This document shows positions 17,661 through 26,662 of a stretch of 64,000 nt of DNA, piece after piece (the first letter of the stretch is position 1; every line of letters starts with the position of its first letter). The position numbers and the translations under genes are program-made. This DNA is from Nakamurella leprariae (lineage in GTDB: Bacteria > Actinomycetota > Actinomycetes > Mycobacteriales > Nakamurellaceae), in the NCBI RefSeq assembly GCF_016918035.1, contig NZ_JAERWK010000006.1, positions 1 through 64,000 of the forward strand, given 5' to 3'. Below the pieces are notes generated by a model, which worked only from the letters and a program-made list of their open reading frames with translations, did not search any database and was not told the DNA's origin.

Positions 17661-18547
17661 GCCGAGACCTCTCCCAGCTGCCCGCGCAGCCGGACGACCA
17701 GCTCGTTGAACCGATCCTGCTTGGCGGTGTCCAGGGTGCGCGGCCGGGCGATGTCGACGTCGACGATGTCCTGCACCCGTCCCGGCCGCGGCGACAGCAG
17801 CACGATGCGGTCGGCCAGGAACACCGCCTCGCTGATGGAGTGGGTGACCAGCACGACGGTCTTGCCGGTCTCCATCCACAGCTTCTGCAGCATCTCGTTC
17901 ATGTTGTCGCGGGTCATCGCGTCCAGTGCCCCGAACGGCTCGTCCATCAGCAGGATGGACGGCTCATGGGCCAGCGCCCGCGCGATGGCCACGCGTTGCT
18001 GCATGCCACCGGACAGGGCCCGCGGGCGGTGGTCCAGGAAGTCACTGAGCCCGACCTGGGCGGCCAGCTGCTCGGCCCGCTCCCGCCGCTCGGCCTTCTT
18101 CACGCCGCGGGTCTCCAACGGCAGCGCGATGTTCCGCCACACCGACCGCCACGGCATCAGCGTCGCCTGCTGGAAGACGAACCCGAGATCCCCCAACGCA
18201 TCCCGGGACGGCTGCTCGGTCCGCTCGTTGAACAGCGGCCTGCCGTTGATGGTGATGACACCCTCGGTCGGCGTGATCAGCCCGGCCAGCATCCGCAGCA
18301 GCGTGGTCTTGCCGCACCCGGAGGGGCCGAGCAGGACGACGAACTCGCCCGGCTTGATCTTGAGGTCGGTGGGCTTGAGCGCCAGCACGTTCCCGGCGTC
18401 GGTGACGTAGGTCTTGCCCACGCCCTCGAGGTCGATGCCGGCGCCGCTCGGGGTGCCGGTCCTGCGGTTCGGCTCGGTCATGGTTACACTCCGGTCGACA
18501 GGCAGCTCGGTCAGCTCGGACGCGATCCGATCGGCGGGCGCGCTCAT
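17657..18547 (-). CDS. ABC transporter ATPase (NitT/TauT/SsuB type)
   Basis: A 296-residue nucleotide-binding subunit. Walker A is GPSGCGKT, the Q-loop FVFQQATLMPW, the signature LSGGMQQR, Walker B ILLMDEPF with GALDAMTR, and the switch His lies in VTHSISEA. The subfamily imports nitrate, sulfonates, taurine, thiamine precursors and related organic acids. The ATG at 18547 forms ATGA with the upstream cupin stop; an inner ATG at MTEPNRR is possible. Its permease and binding protein are 3-4 kb upstream in the same operon, separated by enzyme genes, which ties uptake to catabolism. Confidence 0.93.
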   Translation of the reverse strand: MSAPADRIASELTELPVDRSVTMTEPNRRTGTPSGAGIDLEGVGKTYVTDAGNVLALKPTDLKIKPGEFVVLLGPSGCGKTTLLRMLAGLITPTEGVITINGRPLFNERTEQPSRDALGDLGFVFQQATLMPWRSVWRNIALPLETRGVKKAERRERAEQLAAQVGLSDFLDHRPRALSGGMQQRVAIARALAHEPSILLMDEPFGALDAMTRDNMNEMLQKLWMETGKTVVLVTHSISEAVFLADRIVLLSPRPGRVQDIVDVDIARPRTLDTAKQDRFNELVVRLRGQLGEVSA

Positions 18548-19314
18548 GCGTACGCCCGCGCCGAGAGCGACTGCCAGGAGCCGGCGTCGTCGGGGGTCCG
18601 GTACGTGGTGGTGGTCGGGGCGTCCGAGCGGATGAAGGACATGGTGCCGCCCCGGCTGTAGAGGGGTCCGTGGAAGACGTCCGGGCTGCGGAAGAAGTAG
18701 CTGCCCGGCTGCATCACCCCGAGTCGGCCCATCAGCACGTCGCCGTAGATCTTGAACGACTCCTCGTACTGCGGGTGGGACTCCTCGTTCGGGCTCTTCC
18801 AGCCCGGCACCATCGCCGCCAGGTAGATGAACGCCCGATCGTCGGCGCGCAGCACCTTGGACAGCGCGCCGGGCTCCAGCGGGCTGCCGCTGCTCCAGCC
18901 GGCCGGCACCCACTGCAGGTCACGCTCAGGGTTGGTGTGGGTGATCGGTGCGGCGGATCGGGCGGCCGCGGTGAGCTCGGGCGTACCCCAGAACCCGCAG
19001 TACACCGTGAGACGGCGAACCGACGGCACGATCTCGAACGCAGCCCCGGCCGGCAGGTGCACGTAGTCACCGGTCGCCAGCGGGTTCCCGTTCAGGGTGC
19101 CGTCACCGGCCAGCACGAACAGGTCGACGTCGTCGGCCAGCGCACCGTCGACCCGGTCGGCCAGCCGGTGGATGGCGGTCTCGGCACCGTCGGACGGATC
19201 CCGGCTGAGCAGCTGCCGGCGGCCACCGGCCACCGCACCGAACTGACCGGCCGGGACGAGCTCGAACGGGACGTCCTGGGACTGGATGAAGTCGACGTCC
19301 GGGCGGTTCCACAT
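18544..19314 (-). CDS. Cupin-like protein (DUF4437/ChrR-type double cupin)
   Basis: 256 residues apparently built from two cupin-like barrels: LFVLAGDGTLNGNPLATGDYVHLPAGAAFEI in the first half and GRLGVMQPGSYFFRSPDVFHGPLYSRGGTMSF in the second. Both have the G(X)nPxG/H pattern. This fits DUF4437-type bicupins, whose members bind a metal and may be dioxygenases, isomerases or sensors. The stop overlaps the ATPase start (ATGA) and the start overlaps the upstream stop by one base. It could act on an oxidised intermediate. The family call is moderate and the role unknown. Confidence 0.7.
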   Translation of the reverse strand: MWNRPDVDFIQSQDVPFELVPAGQFGAVAGGRRQLLSRDPSDGAETAIHRLADRVDGALADDVDLFVLAGDGTLNGNPLATGDYVHLPAGAAFEIVPSVRRLTVYCGFWGTPELTAAARSAAPITHTNPERDLQWVPAGWSSGSPLEPGALSKVLRADDRAFIYLAAMVPGWKSPNEESHPQYEESFKIYGDVLMGRLGVMQPGSYFFRSPDVFHGPLYSRGGTMSFIRSDAPTTTTYRTPDDAGSWQSLSARAYA

Positions 19315-20786
19315 CAGCGCCTCCCGGCGACGGTCGGGCCGGCGGTGCCGGCCGGTGCGATGGTCTGGTCGTGCTGGCCGGCCACCGTGCGGGCGACCAG
19401 GCGCCCGAAGGTCAGGGCCGGAGTGACGCTCATGCCGCTGACGAACGAGCGGCCGGACAGCGCGCTGCCGCCGAGCACCTCTCCCGCGGCGAAGAGGTTG
19501 GCGACCGGGCCGGCGACATCGAGCACCCGCAGCGTGCCGTCCACCTGGACACCGGTCGGGGTCTTGAGCACGGTGCCGTGGTTGCGGACAGCCAGGAAGG
19601 GAGGCTCCTGCAACGGCAACGGGAAGTGCCTGCGACCGAACACATCCGGAACCTCACCGGCTGCGGCCCGGTTGTACTGCTCGACGGTGGCCCGCAGCGT
19701 CACCGGGTCCATCCCGGTCCGCTCGGCCAACTCGTCCAGGCTGCCGGCCCGGACGAAGGAGGGGTGCGCGTCGTAGGCCTGCGCCAGCGCCTCCGCACTC
19801 CACGTCGGGAACAGCGGCGGCGCCTCGCGGGCGACCCGGGCGTCGGACACGATCCAGAACTCCTGGCCGGGCTGCACCAACAGTGCGTGCTCGCGGTCGT
19901 CGACGCTGTCGCCGTCCTCGGCGACGTACCGCTCGCCGCGGGCGTTGACGTGGATCTCCCACGGCCGCCGGGTCTGCGGGGTCAGGCTCGGGTAGTCGTC
20001 GAGCGGCACGCTGACGTGGTCACTGCCGTCCTCGAGCACCCCGCCGTAGGTCGGCAGGAACTTGTCCGCGCCGCGGATCCGGGCGCCCAGTCCCATGGCC
20101 AGCTCGATGCCCGACCCGGTGGAGTCCGGGGAACCGGGTCCGACCAGTCGCTTGCCCGGCACCAGCCGGCGGAACAGGTCGGGGTTGCCCGCGAAGCCGC
20201 CGGAGGCCAGCAGCACCGCCCCGACGGCCACGGTGCTGGTGGCGCCCGAGCCGTCGTGCAGCTCGACGGCTTCGATCGACCCGGCATCGGAGCGGAGCAG
20301 ACCGGTGAGCCGGGTGTGCATGCGGACCGACAGCGACCGTCGCTGGGCCGCCTCGGTCTGCGGCAGCAGCACCTCGAGCACTGACCGGCCTCCCTGGCGG
20401 CCCCAGTAGGTCCGCGCCACCCGGTAGGCCTCGTGGAAGTGCAGGATCGCGGGCGACGCGGGATCCATGTCGAACCCCGCAGCCATCAGCCCGTCGATGG
20501 TCTCGGCGGCGTGCTCGACGGCCAGGCGCACCAGCACCGGGTCGGCAGTGTCCCGGCAGATCCGCATGACGTCGTCGAAGTGCGACTGGGGATCGTCGAC
20601 GATGCCGTGCTGCCGCTGCAGATCCGTTCCGGCGGCGGACATCTGGGCCCACGAGCGCCACAGCGTGCCGCCCAGCCGGTCGGACTGCTCCACCAGCAGC
20701 ACCCGCAGCCCCAACCGGGTGGCCTCCGCCGCGGCCGGCAGGCCGGCGGTGCCGCCGCCCACCACGAGCAGATCGAACTGTTCCAT
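19314..20786 (-). CDS. FAD-dependent oxidoreductase of the fumarate reductase flavoprotein family
   Basis: 490 residues. N-terminal dinucleotide-binding motif LLVVGGGTAGLPAAAEA, then LLVEQSDRLGG, an FAD-capping domain in the middle, and the C-terminal flavin site LFAAGEVLGGSALSGRSFVSGMSVTPALTFGRLVA. The family includes fumarate reductase, 3-ketosteroid dehydrogenases and urocanate reductase-type enzymes that add or remove hydrogen at C=C bonds. No signal peptide is seen, so it is cytosolic. It lies between transporter genes in the catabolic operon and could desaturate or reduce a pathway acid. Confidence 0.87.
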   Translation of the reverse strand: MEQFDLLVVGGGTAGLPAAAEATRLGLRVLLVEQSDRLGGTLWRSWAQMSAAGTDLQRQHGIVDDPQSHFDDVMRICRDTADPVLVRLAVEHAAETIDGLMAAGFDMDPASPAILHFHEAYRVARTYWGRQGGRSVLEVLLPQTEAAQRRSLSVRMHTRLTGLLRSDAGSIEAVELHDGSGATSTVAVGAVLLASGGFAGNPDLFRRLVPGKRLVGPGSPDSTGSGIELAMGLGARIRGADKFLPTYGGVLEDGSDHVSVPLDDYPSLTPQTRRPWEIHVNARGERYVAEDGDSVDDREHALLVQPGQEFWIVSDARVAREAPPLFPTWSAEALAQAYDAHPSFVRAGSLDELAERTGMDPVTLRATVEQYNRAAAGEVPDVFGRRHFPLPLQEPPFLAVRNHGTVLKTPTGVQVDGTLRVLDVAGPVANLFAAGEVLGGSALSGRSFVSGMSVTPALTFGRLVARTVAGQHDQTIAPAGTAGPTVAGRR

Positions 20787-20847
20787 CGGTTCCCGTGTCC
20801 TCGCGTCGGTGCCGGATCCGTGCTTGCGTAGTCGCTCTCGCGACCGG

Positions 20848-21924
20848 TCAGACCTGGTCGATGTACTCGGTGGTGACGAAGGCGTCGACGCCCAGATCGG
20901 TGTTCTGCATGATCCCGGCGGTCCGCATGAGCTCGATCGCCGACTCCCAGGTGGACAGGTCGATGGTCAGGAAATCGTCGCCGCCACCGGACGGGGTGGC
21001 CAGCTTGACCTCTCCCTCGACCTTGGCCTTGGCCAGGTCCGGGTCCGAGACCTCGATCGGGTTGAAGGCCTCCACGGCCGACAGCACGCGGTCGATGTTG
21101 GCCGGGTCGGCCATGAACTGGTAGCCCTTGCGGCAGGCGCGCAGGAAGCCGACCACGGCCTCCGGCTGGGCCTCGGCGTCGGCCTTCTTCACGAAGTAGG
21201 AATCGCCCGGCATCTTGGCGAACTCGTCGGTGTTCAGGTAGTTGAGCTCGACGCCCATCTGCCCGAACGCCACCTCGGAGCCGAGGAACGTGATGAAGCC
21301 GTCGACCTCGCCGCGGCGCAGGAACTCCAGCGACCCCACGTCGGCCCCGGTGACGACCTTGTTGACGCCGTTCGGGTCGAGGCCCTCGGCCACCGACATC
21401 GCGTTCAGCAGCAGCTCGGTCGTACCGCCCTGGCTGATGACGCCGATGGTCTTGCCCTGGAAGTCGGCCGGGGTGAGCAGCGGGTTGGCCGGGTCGGAGG
21501 CCACGCTGTACTGACTGACCTGGTCCTTCTGGCCGACGGTGATGAGCGGCGTGCCCTGGTCACCGATGAGCGGGCAGGTGATGACCGCGGCCGCCTTGCC
21601 GAACATGGCCTGACCGGCGGCCACCTGGGACACCGAACTGGAGGTGCCGGTGCCGGCGATGGCCTCGACCTGCAGCCCCTCCTCGGCGAAGTAGCCCTCC
21701 TGGATGGCGATGTAGACGTCGGCGTGGGACACGATGTGCTGGAAGGGCGTCACGTACGCGATCGACACCAGGTTCGCGGCCGACGACTGCGTCCCGCCAC
21801 CACCGCCCTGGCCCGGGCTCGACGACGACGACGTCGGCGCGCAGCCCATCAGGATGGGTGCGCCGGCGGCGGTCGTCACCGCGAACAGGCCGGCGTTGGT
21901 CAGGAAGCGGCGGCGATTGATCAT
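20848..21924 (-). CDS. ABC transporter substrate-binding lipoprotein (NMT1/THI5/NitT type)
   Basis: 358 residues. The N-terminus has an RRRF twin-arginine-like motif, a hydrophobic stretch and a lipobox LMGC with the lipidated Cys at 28, followed by a Ser/Gly linker. The mature part carries the family blocks SIAYVTPFQHIVSHADVYIAIQEGYFAEEGL, FQGKTIGVISQGGTTELLL and RGEVDGFITFLGSE. It is anchored outside the membrane and delivers a small organic substrate to the permease encoded upstream. The ligand is likely the heterocyclic or carboxylated compound degraded by the operon. Confidence 0.92.
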   Translation of the reverse strand: MINRRRFLTNAGLFAVTTAAGAPILMGCAPTSSSSSPGQGGGGGTQSSAANLVSIAYVTPFQHIVSHADVYIAIQEGYFAEEGLQVEAIAGTGTSSSVSQVAAGQAMFGKAAAVITCPLIGDQGTPLITVGQKDQVSQYSVASDPANPLLTPADFQGKTIGVISQGGTTELLLNAMSVAEGLDPNGVNKVVTGADVGSLEFLRRGEVDGFITFLGSEVAFGQMGVELNYLNTDEFAKMPGDSYFVKKADAEAQPEAVVGFLRACRKGYQFMADPANIDRVLSAVEAFNPIEVSDPDLAKAKVEGEVKLATPSGGGDDFLTIDLSTWESAIELMRTAGIMQNTDLGVDAFVTTEYIDQV

Positions 21925-22033
21925 GGAAGGCTTGCTCCGAACTGTGACGAGAAGCGTTGATCAGGGAAGGATGTGACTGCGCCGCGCGGCCGGGGCCGTA
22001 GGCGCTCGGACGGCGGGAGACCGTCGACCGCAC

Positions 22034-22879
22034 TCACAACGACGTGGTGCGTCCAGAGGATTCGTGCCACGGAATGGCGAACCGGCGGATGCCGGCCACG
22101 ATGGCGTACAGCGCGAAGCCGAGCAGGGTCATCACGATGACCGTGGCGAACAGCAGGTCGGTGCGCAGCGAGGACAGCATGACCACGGCCAGCGCGCCGA
22201 GACCGTCGTTGCCACCGAGGTACTCACCGACGACGGCGCCGGTGATGGCGAAGACGATGCCGAGCTCGACGCCGGTCAGCACGTAGGGCATGGACGACGG
22301 AACGTCGAGCGAGATGACCCGCTTCCACCACGGCGCCTGGATGACGCGCATCAGGTCGCGGTGACCGGGGTCGATGGACCGGATGCCCAGGATGGTGTTC
22401 TGCATCATCACGAAGAACGCGATGATCGCGGCCATGAAGATCTTCGAGGTCGCACCGAACCCGAACCACAGCAGGAACAACGGGACGATGGCGACCTTGG
22501 GCACCACCTGCGTGGCGACCAGGAACGGCGACAGGATCCGCTCGAGCACCCGGGCGCGGCCCAGGATGATGCCCAGCGCGATCCCGACCACGGCGGCCAG
22601 ACCGAACCCGACGATGGTCTCGTAGAGCGTGAAGTAGAGCGCGGTGTACAGGTAGTCCTGCCCCAGCAGGTCCCACAGCGCCCGGGCCACCTGCTCCGGC
22701 GGCGGCAGCAGCAGCGGCGACACGTCGAACAGGACGGTGTAGAGCTTCCAGACGCCGAAGAAGGCGAGCAGCAGCAGCGGGGTGGTGACCCACAGCAGGG
22801 CCGGGCTGTCCTTGAGCCTGCGCCGCCGCGGCCGGACGGCAGCGGCCGCCACAGCGGGGCTGCTGGTGAGTGTCGCCAT
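22034..22879 (-). CDS. ABC transporter permease (SsuC/TauC type)
   Basis: 281 residues with about six membrane helices. The BPD_transp_1 coupling motif region (GVELGIVFAITGAVVGEYLGGNDGLG) is present near residue 200-225, and the N-terminus is basic and cytoplasmic. It is the first gene of the operon. It starts about 50 bases downstream of a predicted -35/-10 promoter (22937-22966) and has a candidate regulator site in its leader. Confidence 0.92.
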   Translation of the reverse strand: MATLTSSPAVAAAAVRPRRRRLKDSPALLWVTTPLLLLAFFGVWKLYTVLFDVSPLLLPPPEQVARALWDLLGQDYLYTALYFTLYETIVGFGLAAVVGIALGIILGRARVLERILSPFLVATQVVPKVAIVPLFLLWFGFGATSKIFMAAIIAFFVMMQNTILGIRSIDPGHRDLMRVIQAPWWKRVISLDVPSSMPYVLTGVELGIVFAITGAVVGEYLGGNDGLGALAVVMLSSLRTDLLFATVIVMTLLGFALYAIVAGIRRFAIPWHESSGRTTSL

Positions 22880-22908
22880 TGATCCCTCTTTCCCGAGCGT
22901 TGCGCCTA

Positions 22909-22920
22909 GCGGAACGGCGT
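22909..22920. promoter_or_regulatory. Candidate regulator site GCGGAACGGCGT in operon leader
   Basis: This 12-mer lies just downstream of the predicted transcription start of the operon and is repeated exactly at 23078-23089 in the same intergenic gap. Its core GCGGAACG also appears twice at the internal promoter near 8902-8933. It may be a binding site of the adjacent IclR regulator (inference). Confidence 0.4.
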
Positions 22921-22936
22921 ACCGGCCGTGGATCCG

Positions 22937-22966
22937 AGGCTAAGCGCGCCCTCGTCGGAGGGTCAA
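22937..22966 (-). promoter_or_regulatory. Predicted promoter of the catabolic operon
   Basis: On the minus strand there is a -35 TTGACC (22961-22966), an 18-base spacer and a -10 TAGCCT (22937-22942). Transcription would begin near 22930, giving a leader of about 50 bases before the permease start at 22879. Confidence 0.5.
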
Positions 22967-23077
22967 GCATTCTTTTCATGCCCGGGCGCGATCAGGCGTG
23001 CTGCACAGGTCTTTCGAGCGCACGCCCGACCGCTGAGTAGACAGCTCTGAGCTGCACGGATGCGCTCGATCCGCTCC

Positions 23078-23089
23078 GCGGAACGGCGT
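23078..23089. promoter_or_regulatory. Candidate regulator site GCGGAACGGCGT, upstream copy
   Basis: Exact second copy of the 12-mer at 22909-22920, placed about 110 bases upstream of the predicted operon -35 and just past the end of the IclR gene. The pair could support looping or cooperative binding. Confidence 0.35.
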
Positions 23090-23107
23090 TCTGCCGAACA
23101 GCGGGTA

Positions 23108-23917
23108 TTAACGAGCTTGTAACGAACGGTGCCCGAGCGAGCGGGACACCTCGGCGGCCGCGTCCCGGACCAGCTCGCCGTAGTCGTGCGCCTCCTCCAG
23201 GCCGATCCGGGTCACCGGACCGCACACCGAGAGCGAGCCGTAGACCCGCCCAGCGGCGTCCATGACGGCCGCGGCCACCGATCCGGCGCCGGCCTGCCGC
23301 TCGCCCAGGCTGATGGCGTAGCCGCGCTCCCGGACGGCGTCCAGCTCGCGCCGCAGCGCATCCTTGGTGCGGATGGTCGACCCGGTCATCGGATCCAGGT
23401 GCACGGTGCGCAGGTACCGGTCGGTCTCCTCCGGCGGCATCGCCGCCAGGATGGCCTTGGACGAGCTGCCCGCGTAGAGCGGGTAGAGGATGCCCAACTG
23501 CACGGACATCCGGATCTCCTGCGGCGAGAGCACCTGCGAGACGTACATGCGCTCGTCGCCGAACCGAACGGAAAGCGTTGCCGTCTCCCGGGTCTCGGTG
23601 ACCAATCGGTCCAGGTGCGGCGCGGCGATCCGCGGCACGTCCATCTTGGCCATCGCGGTCAGCCCGACGCTGACGGCCACCGGGCCGAGGCGGTACCGGC
23701 GGGTACGCTCGTCGACGGCGAAGAACCCGGACGCCACCAGCGTGCGGACCGCGCGGTGCACGACCGCCTTGCTCAGTGAGAGTTGCCGGGCCAGTTCCGA
23801 AATGCCGATGTCCGGCTCCTCGGTCGTGGCCACTGCCATGATGATCTGCACGGCGCGTTCGATTCCGCTGCTGGAGCCGGATTCTTCCTGGCCCACGGCC
23901 GCGGCTTCGTTCGACAC
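23108..23917 (-). CDS. IclR family transcriptional regulator
   Basis: 269 residues. The N-terminal winged helix-turn-helix (about residues 20-80) contains DIGISELARQLSLSKAVVHRAVRTLVASGFF. The C-terminal IclR effector domain has YPLYAGSSSKAILA and the GYAISLGERQAGAGSVAAAV block. The GTG at 23917 is used as start because the longer frame upstream is antisense to the SDR gene. A TATACA -10-like element ends only 9 bases before the GTG, so the mRNA may be leaderless. It lies between the divergent SDR and the catabolic operon and probably responds to a pathway intermediate, controlling both. Confidence 0.9.
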   Translation of the reverse strand: MSNEAAAVGQEESGSSSGIERAVQIIMAVATTEEPDIGISELARQLSLSKAVVHRAVRTLVASGFFAVDERTRRYRLGPVAVSVGLTAMAKMDVPRIAAPHLDRLVTETRETATLSVRFGDERMYVSQVLSPQEIRMSVQLGILYPLYAGSSSKAILAAMPPEETDRYLRTVHLDPMTGSTIRTKDALRRELDAVRERGYAISLGERQAGAGSVAAAVMDAAGRVYGSLSVCGPVTRIGLEEAHDYGELVRDAAAEVSRSLGHRSLQAR

Positions 23918-23926
23918 GTCGCGAGT

Positions 23927-23972
23927 GTATAGTCTCGCGCCATCCCCGATCGCGTCGAATTGTTCCGCGATC
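23927..23972. promoter_or_regulatory. Overlapping divergent promoters and a dyad between IclR and SDR genes
   Basis: TGTATAGT at 23927-23934 gives a -10-like TATAGT on the plus strand and TATACA on the minus strand. Immediately to the right lies an inverted repeat GATCGCG-N11-CGCGATC (23948-23954 and 23966-23972). This is a plausible operator that would cover the plus-strand start and lie upstream of the minus-strand promoter. Confidence 0.45.
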
Positions 23973-24064
23973 CGCGCGGACTTCCCTGCGGCGCCGCATG
24001 TTTCGCACCGATGTCTTTCCTGGTCGCCGCAGGTCCTGGAGCCATCACCGAACGGGAGAAGTCG

Positions 24065-24727
24065 ATGGAGAATGTCGTCGTCGTGGTCGGCGGTGCCGGC
24101 GGTATCGGCGCGGCGTGCGCTCAGGAGTTCCGCGATCAGGGCCGCACCGTCGTGCTGGTCGACCGGGCGCTCGGGCACGACGCCAGCGATCCGGACTCGG
24201 TGCGCCGTGCCCTGCAGGACGTCCCCTCGGTGACCGCCCTGGTGCACGCGGCCGGCTCGGTGGGTTCCGGCGGGATCGACGGGCTCGACCTGGTGCAGTG
24301 GCGGCGGGTGCTCGACGACAACCTGACCTCGGCCGCCGTGGTCAGCCAGCAGGTCCTGCCGCGGATGCCCCGCGGCGGGTCGGTGGTGCTGTTCAGCTCG
24401 GTCAACGGCCGGCACGGCGGCAACCGGCTGTCCGGGCCCGCCTACGCCGCGGCCAAGGCGGCGATCATCGGCCTGACTCGGCACCTGGCCAAGGACCAGG
24501 GGCCGCGCGGCGTCCGGGTCAACGCCCTGGCCCCCGGCCCGGTCAGCACGCCCATGCTGCACCGGCTGTCCGAGACGGAGATCGACCGGCTGCGCGCAGC
24601 CATGCCGCTCGGTGAACTGACCACGCCCGAGGAGGTGGCCGGGACGGTGGCCTTCCTGTGCTCCCCGGCGGCCGCGTCGATCACCGGCACGGTGATCGAC
24701 ATGAACGGCGGCAGCTGGATGGGCTGA
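24065..24727 (+). CDS. Short-chain dehydrogenase/reductase (SDR)
   Basis: A 220-residue classical SDR, on the short side. It shows the cofactor motif GGAGGIG near the N-terminus, the catalytic Ser in LFSSVNG, and YAAAK (Tyr/Lys) at about 148-152. The C-terminal FLCSPAAASITGTVIDMNGG is typical of 3-oxoacyl reductase-like members. The ATG at 24065 has a GGGAG site. Divergent from the IclR gene and likely controlled by it, it may oxidise or reduce a hydroxyl/keto intermediate of the pathway. It also occupies the position next to groEL held by an SDR gene (Rv0439c) in mycobacteria, but here it is convergent with groEL. Confidence 0.9.
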   Translation: MENVVVVVGGAGGIGAACAQEFRDQGRTVVLVDRALGHDASDPDSVRRALQDVPSVTALVHAAGSVGSGGIDGLDLVQWRRVLDDNLTSAAVVSQQVLPRMPRGGSVVLFSSVNGRHGGNRLSGPAYAAAKAAIIGLTRHLAKDQGPRGVRVNALAPGPVSTPMLHRLSETEIDRLRAAMPLGELTTPEEVAGTVAFLCSPAAASITGTVIDMNGGSWMG

Positions 24728-24731
24728 GACG

Positions 24732-24769
24732 CCGAAGGGCGGCCCTGCCGCAGCAGGACCGCCCTTCGG
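24732..24769. terminator. Bidirectional terminator between SDR and groEL
   Basis: An 11-bp perfect stem CCGAAGGGCGG/CCGCCCTTCGG (24732-24742 and 24759-24769) continues, after one mismatch, with 5 bp around a CGCA loop. It sits between two convergent stop codons. Confidence 0.8.
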
Positions 24770-24800
24770 GTCGATCAGGGGTGGTGCGAGAGGACCGGAC

Positions 24801-26570
<1,770 letters not shown>

Positions 26571-26583
26571 TCACCGCTCCGGT

Positions 26584-26610
26584 CTGGCACTCAGGATACC
26601 CGAGTGCCAG
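26584..26610 (-). promoter_or_regulatory. CIRCE element 1 upstream of groEL
   Basis: CTGGCACTC-N9-GAGTGCCAG, a perfect inverted repeat matching the HrcA operator TTAGCACTC-N9-GAGTGCTAA. A -10-like TATCCT (minus strand, 26593-26598) lies inside its spacer, so bound HrcA would block the promoter. Confidence 0.9.
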
Positions 26611-26617
26611 ATCGAGT

Positions 26618-26644
26618 CTGGCACTCGGACCACTCGAGTGCAAC
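26618..26644 (-). promoter_or_regulatory. CIRCE element 2 upstream of groEL
   Basis: CTGGCACTC-N9-GAGTGCAAC, a second HrcA operator with a slightly degenerate right arm, 34 bases upstream of the first. Paired CIRCE sites are common at actinobacterial groE promoters. Confidence 0.88.
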
Positions 26645-26662
26645 CACGCGACGGACCGCGGC

